Notes: a model not told the origin generated them from the sequence alone. Counted from the first letter of the stretch, positions 1-5,622 are shown. The stretch: 6,449 nucleotides of DNA from CAYMPH01 sp964392365 (GCA_964392365.1 CAYMPH010000032.1:1-6449), one strand, 5' to 3'. Program-made: numbers and translations.

Positions 1-141
1 CTTGGTGTCTGGATTAAATGGAGGTTCGGGAGAGTGGGGATTTTGGAAACTGAATATGCTTTGGGTAGTGCCAAAAAAAATAGATAAACCGGTGAAATTA
101 TCGTCTTTTTTAGTTGAAATTGTGTTTTTTGATATGTTCAT
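1..141 (-). CDS. N-terminal part of an unrecognised protein, running off the left edge
   Basis: The minus strand is open for 47 codons from an ATG at 141 to the window edge. The ATG is preceded by AGAGGTGA (146-153 on the plus-strand coordinates) four bases away, one of the best ribosome binding sites in the window, and this is the main reason for calling a gene. The visible residues begin MNISKNTISTKKDDNFTG and go on to a Pro-rich stretch (NPHSPEPPFNPDTK). There is no signal peptide, membrane segment or motif that I recognise. A competing plus-strand frame (2-229) has only a TTG start at the very edge and no binding site, and I take it for a shadow. No convincing -35/-10 pair was found in front of the gene, although a TTGACA occurs in the leader. 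Function unknown. Confidence 0.5.
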   Translation of the reverse strand, partial: MNISKNTISTKKDDNFTGLSIFFGTTQSIFSFQNPHSPEPPFNPDTK

Positions 142-227
142 ATTTTCACCTCTTTTAGGAGCATATTTTATACAACTATACATTTGTGCAGCACTTTTAT
201 TTAAATGTCAAGAGGAAAATTTAAGTT

Positions 228-276
228 AAAAAAAAGGTTTACTCCTCCTTTTTATTCGAATAAAAAGGAGGAAAAC
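228..276 (-). terminator. Perfect 15-bp hairpin with T tract on the minus strand
   Basis: Positions 243-272 are a perfect palindrome (half-site TCCTCCTTTTTATTC). Read on the minus strand, the stem can be lengthened by four pairs (273-276 with 237-240) across a two-base bulge, and then comes one C and eight T (235-228). This is the form of a Rho-independent terminator for leftward transcription. On the plus strand the hairpin is followed by an A-rich run, so it would not terminate rightward transcription. No minus-strand gene lies to its right before 421, so it is either a leader attenuator for the gene starting at 141, the end of a small RNA, or a stop for antisense transcription. The rest of 142-420 shows no gene and no convincing promoter. 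Confidence 0.55.
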
Positions 277-420
277 AAAACATAATCAAACTGTTTTTAT
301 CTAAAGATTTATTTTAAATTCTTTTTAATATTTATTAAGTTCTTTTATGTGATTTAATACCCTGAAAACATAAAGAGCTATGCAAATATTTTATTTTTAA
401 AGGAATAGAATGGAGAGATT

Positions 421-1083
421 ATGAAAAAAATAATATTTTTTACCATTATAATAAACATTTCCTTTATTTCAATATTGTTTGCCGGAGCATTTCATGAATA
501 TGTTTATAAATGTGAAATGGATAGTATAAAACAATTTATTGAAAATGGTGTCGATATAAATTCAAAAGATAGTGTAGGGAGTTATGCACTTTCAATAGCA
601 TTATATGAAGATACTTGTGGCAAAGTTAAAAATTCGGATAAAAAAAGATATGATTTAGTGAAACTTCTTATTGATAATGGAGCTGATGTAAACCAAGGTA
701 CATTTCCTGCATTTTATGATGCCTATAACTGTGGAACATATGCAGTTAAATGTTATGATTTATTTGTTGAGAAGGGTGCTGACTTACAATCAAAAGTTCT
801 GAATAAACATTATGAAGATGATAGTAGAAGTTATTATTTAAATCCATTAACAATAATTTTTGACAGAGCACATCATAATTACAAATACGATATAAAGAAA
901 AACTATATAAAACCTTACATCCCATCAATTAGGTATCTTCTGGAAAAAAAAGTAGACCCAAACTTGCTTTTGGAAAAAATGAGTGCTTTGGATGTTGCAT
1001 TTGAGATTGGAGAGTTAGAACTTGTGAAGTTATTAAAAAAATACAATGCCAAGAAGAGAATAGACATTGAAAATATCAAATAA
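421..1083 (+). CDS. Secreted ankyrin-repeat protein
   Basis: 220 residues. The N-terminus is a classic signal peptide: MKK, then a hydrophobic run to about residue 20, with a probable cleavage site near LFAGA (residues 19-23), so the mature protein should lie in the periplasm or outside the cell. The rest is divergent ankyrin repeats. The clearest helical units are about 31-49 (DSIKQFIENGVDINSKD), 78-92 (DLVKLLIDNGADVN), 111-122 (CYDLFVEKGADL), 168-181 (PSIRYLLEKKVDPN) and 189-211 (ending ELVKLLKKYNAKK). Ankyrin repeats are protein-binding scaffolds and the partner is not visible. Four cysteines in the mature part (31, 66, 104, 111) could form disulfides in an oxidising compartment. GGAGAG sits five bases before the ATG. 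The next gene starts 46 bases downstream on the same strand and is also exported, so the two may be co-transcribed and their products may interact. That link is inference. Confidence 0.85.
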   Translation: MKKIIFFTIIINISFISILFAGAFHEYVYKCEMDSIKQFIENGVDINSKDSVGSYALSIALYEDTCGKVKNSDKKRYDLVKLLIDNGADVNQGTFPAFYDAYNCGTYAVKCYDLFVEKGADLQSKVLNKHYEDDSRSYYLNPLTIIFDRAHHNYKYDIKKNYIKPYIPSIRYLLEKKVDPNLLLEKMSALDVAFEIGELELVKLLKKYNAKKRIDIENIK

Positions 1084-1129
1084 CCAATCTTTCGAAAATC
1101 ATCGCAAATCTTATGTAGGAATCTGATTT

Positions 1130-1606
1130 ATGAATTATAGGATAAAAAAGATATTTTTACTATCGTTTGCTTTAATCATATCGTCTATTTTTTTAACGAA
1201 CTTACATAGCAAACCAGATCATAAAAATATTGATACAGGTATTTCTGTAGATAAAAACATTATAGTAAAGAGAGCTTATAGTTTATTAAAAGAACAAAAG
1301 AAATATTTTAGAGGATGTAGCGAATTTGTAAGCAAAATTCTTAATATCCCCTGGGAAAATGCAGAGGCTTTAATGGGAGAAAATCCAATCTTTATCGGAA
1401 CGATGCCTGATTATGACTTTGAAAAATTAACTCCAGGAGATGTTGTTGGCTGGAAGACCATTGATGCTGTTAATGGTATAGCTCATGTTGCAATATATAT
1501 TGGAGATGATAATTGTAATTTCATTGATGTAAAGGGAAGAGGATATAATCCAAGGAAAATACAGGGCTATGGCAAACAAAGAGTATATAAATCATCTGCT
1601 TATTAA
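1130..1606 (+). CDS. Secreted NlpC/P60- or CHAP-like Cys/His hydrolase
   Basis: 158 residues with a signal peptide (positively charged MNYRIKK, hydrophobic to about residue 24, then HSKPD). The mature part has the order of a papain-fold cell-wall peptidase or amidase. A cysteine opens a helix at RGCSEFVSKIL (C63). There is a strand entry LTPGDVVGWK (100-109) and a histidine in the strand GIAHVAIYIGDD (H119). FIDVKGRG (131-138) then offers D133 as a possible third polar residue. The 'PGDVV' and 'HVAIYIG' strings are typical of NlpC/P60 and CHAP proteins, which cut peptide bonds in peptidoglycan. The domain is compact and has no SH3, LysM or other wall-binding module, as in small type VI amidase effectors. 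TAGGA lies nine bases before the ATG. It follows the secreted ankyrin gene by 46 bases. It may be a housekeeping wall enzyme or an effector whose partner is the ankyrin protein; the sequence alone cannot decide. Confidence 0.75.
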   Translation: MNYRIKKIFLLSFALIISSIFLTNLHSKPDHKNIDTGISVDKNIIVKRAYSLLKEQKKYFRGCSEFVSKILNIPWENAEALMGENPIFIGTMPDYDFEKLTPGDVVGWKTIDAVNGIAHVAIYIGDDNCNFIDVKGRGYNPRKIQGYGKQRVYKSSAY

Positions 1607-1643
1607 ATTTTATAAAGAAAAACAAAATATATTCCAATAAAAG

Positions 1644-1671
1644 TTGACAATCATTTTTTAATTTGTATATT
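1644..1671 (+). promoter_or_regulatory. Sigma-70-type promoter of the small RNA candidate
   Basis: A perfect -35 box TTGACA (1644-1649), 16 bases of AT-rich spacer and a -10 box TATATT (1666-1671). An alternative -10, TATTAT at 1668-1673, gives an 18-base spacer. The predicted start is at about 1678-1681, exactly where the closing stem of the structured RNA begins. It is the best promoter match I found in the window, and no open frame with a usable start lies behind it. Confidence 0.65.
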
Positions 1672-1678
1672 ATTTATA

Positions 1679-1857
1679 TAGCACGATTAAATTTTGATAG
1701 GATAAAGGGTTTCAAATATTAAAATTTAAGCCCTGTGGTTTCATACCGCAAGAACCTGAATGAAAATTAAATCGGAGCTAAAACCAAAATAAAGGCAATA
1801 GAACATGTTAAACTGTCTTTAGAACGCCATCGTTAATCGGTGGCGTTCTTGTTTTTA
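1679..1857 (+). ncRNA. Structured small RNA candidate of about 180 nt, unknown family
   Basis: Between the promoter and a strong terminator lies a sequence that folds well by eye. Stem P1 pairs 1684-1695 with 1763-1774 (12 pairs, one A-A mismatch) and can be extended outward by GC/GC (1681-1682 with 1777-1778) and inward by AGG/CCT (1699-1701 with 1755-1757). Inside it, P2 pairs 1706-1712 with 1728-1734, continuing past a bulged C as 1714-1717 with 1724-1727. P3 pairs 1735-1739 (GTGGT) with 1745-1749 (ACCGC) round the loop TTCAT. P2 and P3 abut with no gap, so this is a three-way junction. A separate hairpin pairs 1791-1797 with 1814-1820, followed by the terminator. The layout of aptamer-like junction, linker and terminator resembles a riboswitch, but no intact gene follows on this strand. 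I do not recognise the family: it does not match the signatures I know for TPP, FMN, SAM-I, cobalamin, purine, glycine or c-di-GMP switches. It is either an independent small RNA or a switch orphaned by gene loss. Confidence 0.6.
1821..1856 (+). terminator. Rho-independent terminator of the small RNA
   Basis: A 12-pair stem joins 1821-1832 (AGAACGCCATCG) to 1838-1849 with one T-G wobble and the five-base loop TTAAT. It is followed by TG and five T (1852-1856). The stem is GC-rich against a very AT-rich background, so it stands out as a selected structure. It also blocks any readthrough from the hydrolase gene 215 bases upstream. Confidence 0.85.
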
Positions 1858-1877
1858 TAAATAGAGTATTATAATAA

Positions 1878-2072
1878 AAAGTTTTATTTTTTATTATTGA
1901 AGTATTTGAAGGCAGAATCATCTTATCGAAAAGATTGGGTGAATATGAATCACCTGAAGTAACCTCAAAACGGAAGCTTTTTTATCTTACAATCCAAACA
2001 AAGGGTAAAGACATGGAAGCCGAATATAGAAAGTTTATGGAGAAAGAGAAAAAGACGACTATTGCAAAATAA
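1878..2072 (+). pseudogene. C-terminal remnant of a lost gene, possibly a winged-helix regulator
   Basis: A 64-codon open stretch runs from just after a TAA (1875-1877) to a TAA at 2070-2072. It has no ATG near its beginning and no ribosome binding site, yet it reads like real protein: EVFEGRIILSKRLGEYESPE, then VTSKRKLFYLT, a KGKDMEAEYRKF segment and a Lys-rich end. The pattern 'G-E-Y-E-S ... K-R-K-L-F-Y-L-T ... K-G-K' recalls the wing and following helix of PadR- or MarR-type repressors, where a 'YYRLT-x-KG' string is usual. The likeness is weak and rests on my reading only. The upstream part of the gene is missing, and the small RNA terminator ends about 20 bases before the fragment. In-frame internal ATGs come only at residues 46 and 54, so a full working protein is unlikely. 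Together with the small RNA it fills most of the 503-base interval between the hydrolase and acetyltransferase genes. Confidence 0.45.
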
Positions 2073-2109
2073 TAAATGTTTTTTTATCACTTTCAATTGT
2101 GTTATGAAC

Positions 2110-2544
2110 TTAAATAATTTTAGAATAAATATATACAATATCAACTTTATTCCATTTATTATGCTGATAAAATTCCTGTGCTTCTTTCCTGTCTTTTAAA
2201 ACAAATAATGCAGCTTTTTTGATCCCGGATATTTTTAATTTTTCCATTGATGTATCAATAAGCTTGTTAGCTATTCCTTTATTCCGATAATTTTTATTTA
2301 CACCAAGATGATGAAAAAAGCCTACTCTGCCGTCGTGCCCACAAAGAACTGCCGCAATTATTTGATTTTGTGAATTTACGGCAATAAAACTGAAATCTGG
2401 ATTTCTTTCCAGATATAAACTTATACTTTCTTCGGAATCTTCACCGGTTTCTTGAAGAAAAATCCCATCGATTGATTTCCAGAATTGAATTACTTCCGTA
2501 ATATTCTGTTTTTTCATAGGTAAGATTTTATATTCTAAAATCAT
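2110..2544 (-). CDS. GNAT-family N-acetyltransferase
   Basis: 144 residues from the ATG at 2544; a TTG four codons further out (2556) is also in frame, and neither has a clear ribosome binding site. Family members move an acetyl group from acetyl-CoA to an amine; the substrate here is unknown. The fold can be followed: an N-terminal helix (about 16-28), a strand with FSFIAVNSQNQIIAAVLCGHD (52-71), and then motif A, HHLGVNKNYRNKGIANKLID (78-97). In that motif R-N-K-G-I-A (87-92) is the CoA pyrophosphate loop of the Q/R-x-x-G-x-G/A type. The C-terminal KEAQEFYQHNKW (120-131) is the usual motif B helix with its Tyr. The 'GHDGR-GF-HHL' string is typical of a broad group of small stand-alone GNAT proteins. 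It lies 69 bases downstream of the small cysteine protein on the same strand and may share its transcript. Confidence 0.85.
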   Translation of the reverse strand: MILEYKILPMKKQNITEVIQFWKSIDGIFLQETGEDSEESISLYLERNPDFSFIAVNSQNQIIAAVLCGHDGRVGFFHHLGVNKNYRNKGIANKLIDTSMEKLKISGIKKAALFVLKDRKEAQEFYQHNKWNKVDIVYIYSKII

Positions 2545-2613
2545 CTTGTTAACCAAGTTGTAAAATTTAATAAACTTCGGATGTTTGATGATGAATAGTC
2601 AAGAATTAAAGCA

Positions 2614-2844
2614 TCATTTTAACTTAATAATTTTTATAAAATTTAAAGAACTTATAAATTTTATTGCTTTCCAGGTAATTCCATCTGTTTTATTTTTTTT
2701 AATAAAATTCATTCTGGGGCAAACAATCGCCTTTGAATCAATTGCTGCCCTCATCTCAATATTTTTCCAGTAATTGCATTTAACTAAATCAATGTCACTT
2801 TTCAGTAATCCTTTGAAATTTTTACAGCCTTTACAATCTTTCAT
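2614..2844 (-). CDS. Small four-cysteine protein, probably metal-binding
   Basis: 76 residues, unrecognised. The N-terminal half holds four cysteines in the order C4-x-x-C7 (MKDCKGCKNF), C23 (VKCNYW) and C42 (IVCPRM), a spacing suited to one zinc or iron site. The C-terminal third is basic and hydrophobic (KAIKFISSLNFIKIIKLK) and has no cysteine. AGAGGA lies eight bases before the ATG, a good ribosome binding site that supports the gene over the opposite frame at 2585-2773. It is the first gene of a leftward pair with the acetyltransferase and is divergent from rmuC. Small CxxC proteins of this kind are common next to enzymes and often have no known role; I assign none. Confidence 0.65.
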   Translation of the reverse strand: MKDCKGCKNFKGLLKSDIDLVKCNYWKNIEMRAAIDSKAIVCPRMNFIKKNKTDGITWKAIKFISSLNFIKIIKLK

Positions 2845-2910
2845 TTTTTTTATCCTCTACATATTATTACTATCAGAAATCAAAAACAGAAAAATTTTTT
2901 GAAAAAAAAA

Positions 2911-2916
2911 TATAAT
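2911..2916 (+). promoter_or_regulatory. Possible -10 box for the rmuC operon
   Basis: A perfect TATAAT stands 55 bases before the rmuC ATG in the 127-base divergent gap. No acceptable -35 box is found 16-18 bases upstream (the area is a poly-A run), so this is only a candidate. Confidence 0.3.
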
Positions 2917-2971
2917 AATTGCTGCGAAATTTAAATGAATATCAGAATGTCTCATATAAAGGATAGAAAAA

Positions 2972-4009
2972 ATGGAAATAATTATAGTTATATTTCTCGG
3001 TGTGCTAATCATTCTTGTAATCGGATTGTTAATATTAAAAAAGCCCGTTGTTAAAGACGATTCAACATTATTGTTAATCAATCAGATTAACGAACTCTCC
3101 AGAACAATAGACAGCAAACTCGGTGACTCACAAAAAGAAATAACAGAAACGATGCGATTCCAATCAACAGAAACCTCAAGAATCATAGCAGACATTACAG
3201 AGAAAATTACAAGATTGGATGAAACAAATAAACAGGTGATTTCTTTTGCCGACCAGCTTCAAAGTTTGCAGGATATACTAAAAAATCCTAAACAACGTGG
3301 AATATTGGGAGAGTATTACCTGGAAACATTGCTAAAAAATATAATGCCGCCTGGAAGTTACCAGATGCAATATTCATTTCCGGATGGAACGATAGTCGAT
3401 GCTGTGGTTTTTGTAAAAGATAAGATAATACCTATCGACTCCAAGTTCTCTCTTGAGAATTACAACAGGATTTCCGAAGCGAGTGACAAAACTGAGAAAG
3501 CCCGTCTGGAAAAGATATTTGTAAATGATTTGAAATTAAGGATTAGTGAAACTTCGAAGTATATACAACCAAATAAAGGTACAATGGAATTTGCATTTAT
3601 GTTTATACCGCACGAAAGTATATATTACGACCTGCTAATCAATAAAATCGGTTCTGTCAGTGAAGAAAACGAGAATTTACTTCAAAGAGCGGCGAGTAAA
3701 TATAAAGTAATCATTGTTTCACCGACTTCTTTTTTGGCTTATCTCCAAACAGTTTTACAGGGGTTGAAAGCGATGCAAATAGAAGAATCTGCCAAAGATA
3801 TTATTAAAAGAGTTGGAGAACTCGGAACTCATTTACGGATTTACGATGAAATACATCAAAAACTTGGAAATGCTCTATCTACTACTGTAAATCATTTTAA
3901 CAAGTCAAATCTGGAATTTCGGAAAATAGATAAAGATGTTATGCGGATTACGGGAGAGGCTATAGGGATAGATTGTCAGGCTGTCGAAAAACCGCAATTG
4001 GAAGAGTGA
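2972..4009 (+). CDS. rmuC: RmuC-family DNA recombination protein
   Basis: 345 residues. Residues 2-22 form a membrane anchor, and 30-105 are a charged heptad-like coiled coil. The nuclease-like core follows, with the family's opening string PKQRGILGEYYLETLL (106-121), DAVVFVKD (143-150) and PIDSKF (154-159). E114, D143, D156 and K158 fit a PD-(D/E)xK-type active site, and P-I-D-S-K-F is the RmuC hallmark. FMFIPHESIYYDLL (209-222) and VSPTSFLAYLQTV (249-261) are also standard for the family. RmuC limits recombination at inverted repeats in E. coli; its biochemical role is not firmly known. The protein is shorter than E. coli RmuC (475 residues), mainly through a shorter coiled coil and tail, and appears complete. 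AAGGAT lies before the ATG. The racemase gene begins 26 bases after its stop, so the two are probably one operon. Confidence 0.92.
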   Translation: MEIIIVIFLGVLIILVIGLLILKKPVVKDDSTLLLINQINELSRTIDSKLGDSQKEITETMRFQSTETSRIIADITEKITRLDETNKQVISFADQLQSLQDILKNPKQRGILGEYYLETLLKNIMPPGSYQMQYSFPDGTIVDAVVFVKDKIIPIDSKFSLENYNRISEASDKTEKARLEKIFVNDLKLRISETSKYIQPNKGTMEFAFMFIPHESIYYDLLINKIGSVSEENENLLQRAASKYKVIIVSPTSFLAYLQTVLQGLKAMQIEESAKDIIKRVGELGTHLRIYDEIHQKLGNALSTTVNHFNKSNLEFRKIDKDVMRITGEAIGIDCQAVEKPQLEE

Positions 4010-4035
4010 TAAAAATTTAAATTATGAAGGTACAT

Positions 4036-4848
4036 ATGAAAAAATCAACTATCCTCGGTTTGTTAATTTCCTTTTCGGTTTTATTAACTACCTGTTCTAA
4101 TTCTTCAACAAGTGTAAATAATATCGAATCTAAATATATGAAGACAATTGGTATTATTGGAGGCGTGAGTTGGGTGTCTTCTATTGAATATTACCGGATA
4201 ATGAATGAGTCGGTTAATAAAAAACTTGGTGGGCTTCATTCTGCGAGAATACTTATGTATTCAATAGAATTTGGAGAATTTTCTCAACAGGAAAAACTGG
4301 CAGATAAAGGAAATTGGGAACCGTTAAGGAAAACAATGATTGATGCAGCAAAACGGCTTGAACGTGGTGGAGCTGACTTTATTGTCATCGCTTCGAATAC
4401 AATGAATTCAACGGTTGAAATTATTGAAGATAATGTGAAAATTCCGGTTCTTCATATTGCTGATGCCGTTGGAGAAACTATTAAAAAAAGTGGAAAGAAA
4501 AAGGTGGCTTTGCTTGGAACAAGCTACACTATGGAAAAAAATTTCTATCGAAATCGTCTGGAAAAGAAATATGAGCTTAAAGTTGTCGTTCCAACTAAAG
4601 CAGAACGGGATTATATAAATGCAATTATTTTCAATGAACTCTGTGCGAATAAATTTTATGAGGGTTCAAAGAAAGAATTTATTAAAATAATAAATCGTCT
4701 TGCAAAAGAGGAAGGTGTGGAGGGTGTAATTCTTGGATGCACAGAAATTCCTCTTCTTGTAAAACAGCAAGATGTCAGGATTACTCTTTATGATTCAATG
4801 GGTATCCATATTGAAAAGGCTGTAGAATTTGCTTTAAATAAGAAATAA
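4036..4848 (+). CDS. Asp/Glu-type amino acid racemase with a lipoprotein signal
   Basis: 270 residues from the ATG at 4036, chosen because AAGGT stands five bases before it; an ATG at 4024 has no such site. The first 20 residues (MKKSTILGLLISFSVLLTTC) are a lipoprotein signal with lipobox Leu-Thr-Thr-Cys. A spacer of 14 residues follows, then a full-length cofactor-independent racemase starting at the methionine coded at 4138 (MKTIGIIGGVSWVSSIEYY). These enzymes interconvert L- and D-amino acids with two facing residues. The second catalytic residue is the Cys in ILGCTEIPLL. The first position is Thr in IASNTMN, the Thr/Cys pairing known from E. coli YgeA (broad-specificity racemase) rather than the Cys/Cys pair of classical aspartate racemases. 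The residue after Thr-Met is Asn where His is usual. Relatives are normally cytoplasmic at about 230 residues; the internal ATG at 4138 has no ribosome binding site. If the signal is used, this enzyme is membrane-anchored outside the cytoplasm. It lies between rmuC and the GIY-YIG gene. Confidence 0.85.
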   Translation: MKKSTILGLLISFSVLLTTCSNSSTSVNNIESKYMKTIGIIGGVSWVSSIEYYRIMNESVNKKLGGLHSARILMYSIEFGEFSQQEKLADKGNWEPLRKTMIDAAKRLERGGADFIVIASNTMNSTVEIIEDNVKIPVLHIADAVGETIKKSGKKKVALLGTSYTMEKNFYRNRLEKKYELKVVVPTKAERDYINAIIFNELCANKFYEGSKKEFIKIINRLAKEEGVEGVILGCTEIPLLVKQQDVRITLYDSMGIHIEKAVEFALNKK

Positions 4849-4881
4849 ATGAAAATTTAAAATAATTTAGAAGAAACCCAA

Positions 4882-5292
4882 ATGCCGATTCCTAAAAATC
4901 CAAATATACCAGAGTTTTATGTTTATCAATTCACCGTATCGGGTGTTCCGTTTTATATTGGCATCGGGCGTGCAGAAAGAGATTCTGATAGGATAAGGTT
5001 TATCAAAAATATTATAAGACGAAGGAAACTTGGTTTACCTGTAAAACATCAAGCCAATAGTGTTCTATTGATAGAAGAATTATTAAATAGAAATGTAGAT
5101 ATTCAGAGAAATAGAATTTTTGAAGGGTTAACAAGAGAAGAAGCATTGAAAAAAGAAAAAGAAGTCATCATCAGATTAGTAAGCAGTAGTGTTCGTTTGA
5201 TGAATTTTTCTGACAATCCGAATAAAGAACGGGAAGTTTTAGGTTTTGCAAACTATCTCCAGGATGTTTACAATGAAAGTTTAAAAAGTTAA
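4882..5292 (+). CDS. GIY-YIG nuclease-like protein
   Basis: 136 residues. The domain signature is split as usual: FYVYQF (12-17) for 'GIY' and FYIGIGRAERDSDRI (24-38) for 'YIG' with its following arginines (R30, R33 and R37 are candidates for the catalytic Arg). Then come a central helix with N59 and VLLIEELLNRN (61-71), and TREEALKKEKEVIIRLV (84-100), where E92 fits the metal-binding glutamate. The layout matches small bacterial proteins with a LEM-3/COG3680-like GIY-YIG domain, which cut DNA in the cases studied. No extra DNA-binding domain is seen, so the target is unknown. The start has no clear ribosome binding site. It follows the racemase gene by 33 bases, without a terminator between them, and is probably the last gene of the rmuC operon. 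Confidence 0.75.
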   Translation: MPIPKNPNIPEFYVYQFTVSGVPFYIGIGRAERDSDRIRFIKNIIRRRKLGLPVKHQANSVLLIEELLNRNVDIQRNRIFEGLTREEALKKEKEVIIRLVSSSVRLMNFSDNPNKEREVLGFANYLQDVYNESLKS

Positions 5293-5295
5293 TGA

Positions 5296-5319
5296 AATTG
5301 AAATGGCAATTGTTTTTTT
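5296..5319 (+). terminator. Weak terminator at the end of the rmuC operon
   Basis: A five-pair stem, AATTG (5296-5300) with CAATT (5307-5311), six-base loop, then G and seven T (5313-5319). The stem is short and AT-rich, but the T tract and its position four bases after the GIY-YIG stop codon are right. It runs into the stop codon of the convergent repressor gene. Confidence 0.45.
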
Positions 5320-5575
5320 ACTTATCAACTTTTTTAGTTTTTACAAATTCAAGAAGTTTTACAGGTTCAATATTTAGCTTTTTACAAATTTTAAAAAAAG
5401 TTTTAAGAGTGATGTTTTTCTCGCCATATTCTATTCTTTGAAAAAATTTGTAGTCAATCGGGAATTGACCTCCATCCATATCTTCTTGTTTAAGACCTGC
5501 TTCTTTTCGGTATTTTTTAATATTCTTCCCAATCTGCTTTAGAAATACCTCAAATTCTTTTTCATGTTCATTCAT
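5318..5575 (-). CDS. Small XRE-family helix-turn-helix repressor
   Basis: 85 residues from the ATG at 5575 (MNEHEKEFEVFLKQIG). The frame extends upstream to another ATG at 5653, but that start would place the palindromic operator inside the coding sequence, so 5575 is preferred. The Cro/C1-type domain covers most of the protein: KNIKKYRKEAGLKQEDM (residues 18-34) gives helices 1 and 2, FPIDYKFFQRIEYGEKNITL (38-57) covers the recognition helix and the usual 'E-x-G' turn, and FFKICKKLNIEPVKLLEF (60-77) the closing helices. A four- to five-residue insertion (DGGQFP) between the two HTH helices is unusual for the family. Such small proteins bind DNA as dimers and usually repress their own promoter. 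The 30-base palindrome 28 bases upstream is the obvious site. It is divergent from the lipoprotein gene at 5690. Confidence 0.85.
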   Translation of the reverse strand: MNEHEKEFEVFLKQIGKNIKKYRKEAGLKQEDMDGGQFPIDYKFFQRIEYGEKNITLKTFFKICKKLNIEPVKLLEFVKTKKVDK

Positions 5576-5594
5576 AATCTTATTAAGTGAAATA

Positions 5595-5622
5595 TTGCTT
5601 GAAATATACACCGTATTATAAT
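5595..5622 (+). promoter_or_regulatory. Promoter of the NHL-repeat lipoprotein gene
   Basis: TTGCTT (5595-5600), a 16-base spacer and a perfect TATAAT (5617-5622). The predicted start near 5629 gives a leader of about 60 bases to the ATG at 5690. The -10 box is in the middle of the palindrome, so a bound dimer would block it. Confidence 0.55.

Noticed and set aside
2..229. Plus-strand open frame of 75 residues at the left edge
   Set aside because: It has only a TTG start at the edge and no ribosome binding site, and it overlaps a minus-strand frame with a strong one. Its hydrophobic composition fits the complement of that gene.
205..286. Small plus-strand frame (MSRGKFKLKKRF...) across the palindrome
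   Set aside because: It is 26 codons with no clear ribosome binding site. The palindrome itself explains the conserved-looking sequence.
1735..1755. T-box leader motif (GTGGT...ACCGC)
   Set aside because: The T-box string is contiguous and pairs with a tRNA end in front of an aminoacyl-tRNA or amino acid gene. Here the two halves simply pair as a hairpin, no specifier loop is apparent and no such gene follows.
1679..1857. 6S RNA
   Set aside because: The length of about 180 nt and a TTTCATACC-CAAGAA string like that recalled from E. coli 6S RNA were tempting. However, 6S RNA folds as one long rod with paired ends, whereas here the 5' end pairs with the middle (1763-1774) in a three-way junction and the 3' part forms separate hairpins. 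A covariance search could still overturn this.
2585..2773. Plus-strand frame of 62 residues
   Set aside because: It lies opposite the four-cysteine protein, which has the better ribosome binding site and a coherent motif. The frame's Phe/Ile-rich content is typical of a shadow.
2857..3081. Minus-strand frame over the start of rmuC
   Set aside because: It overlaps the well-supported RmuC membrane anchor and has no motif; it is a shadow.
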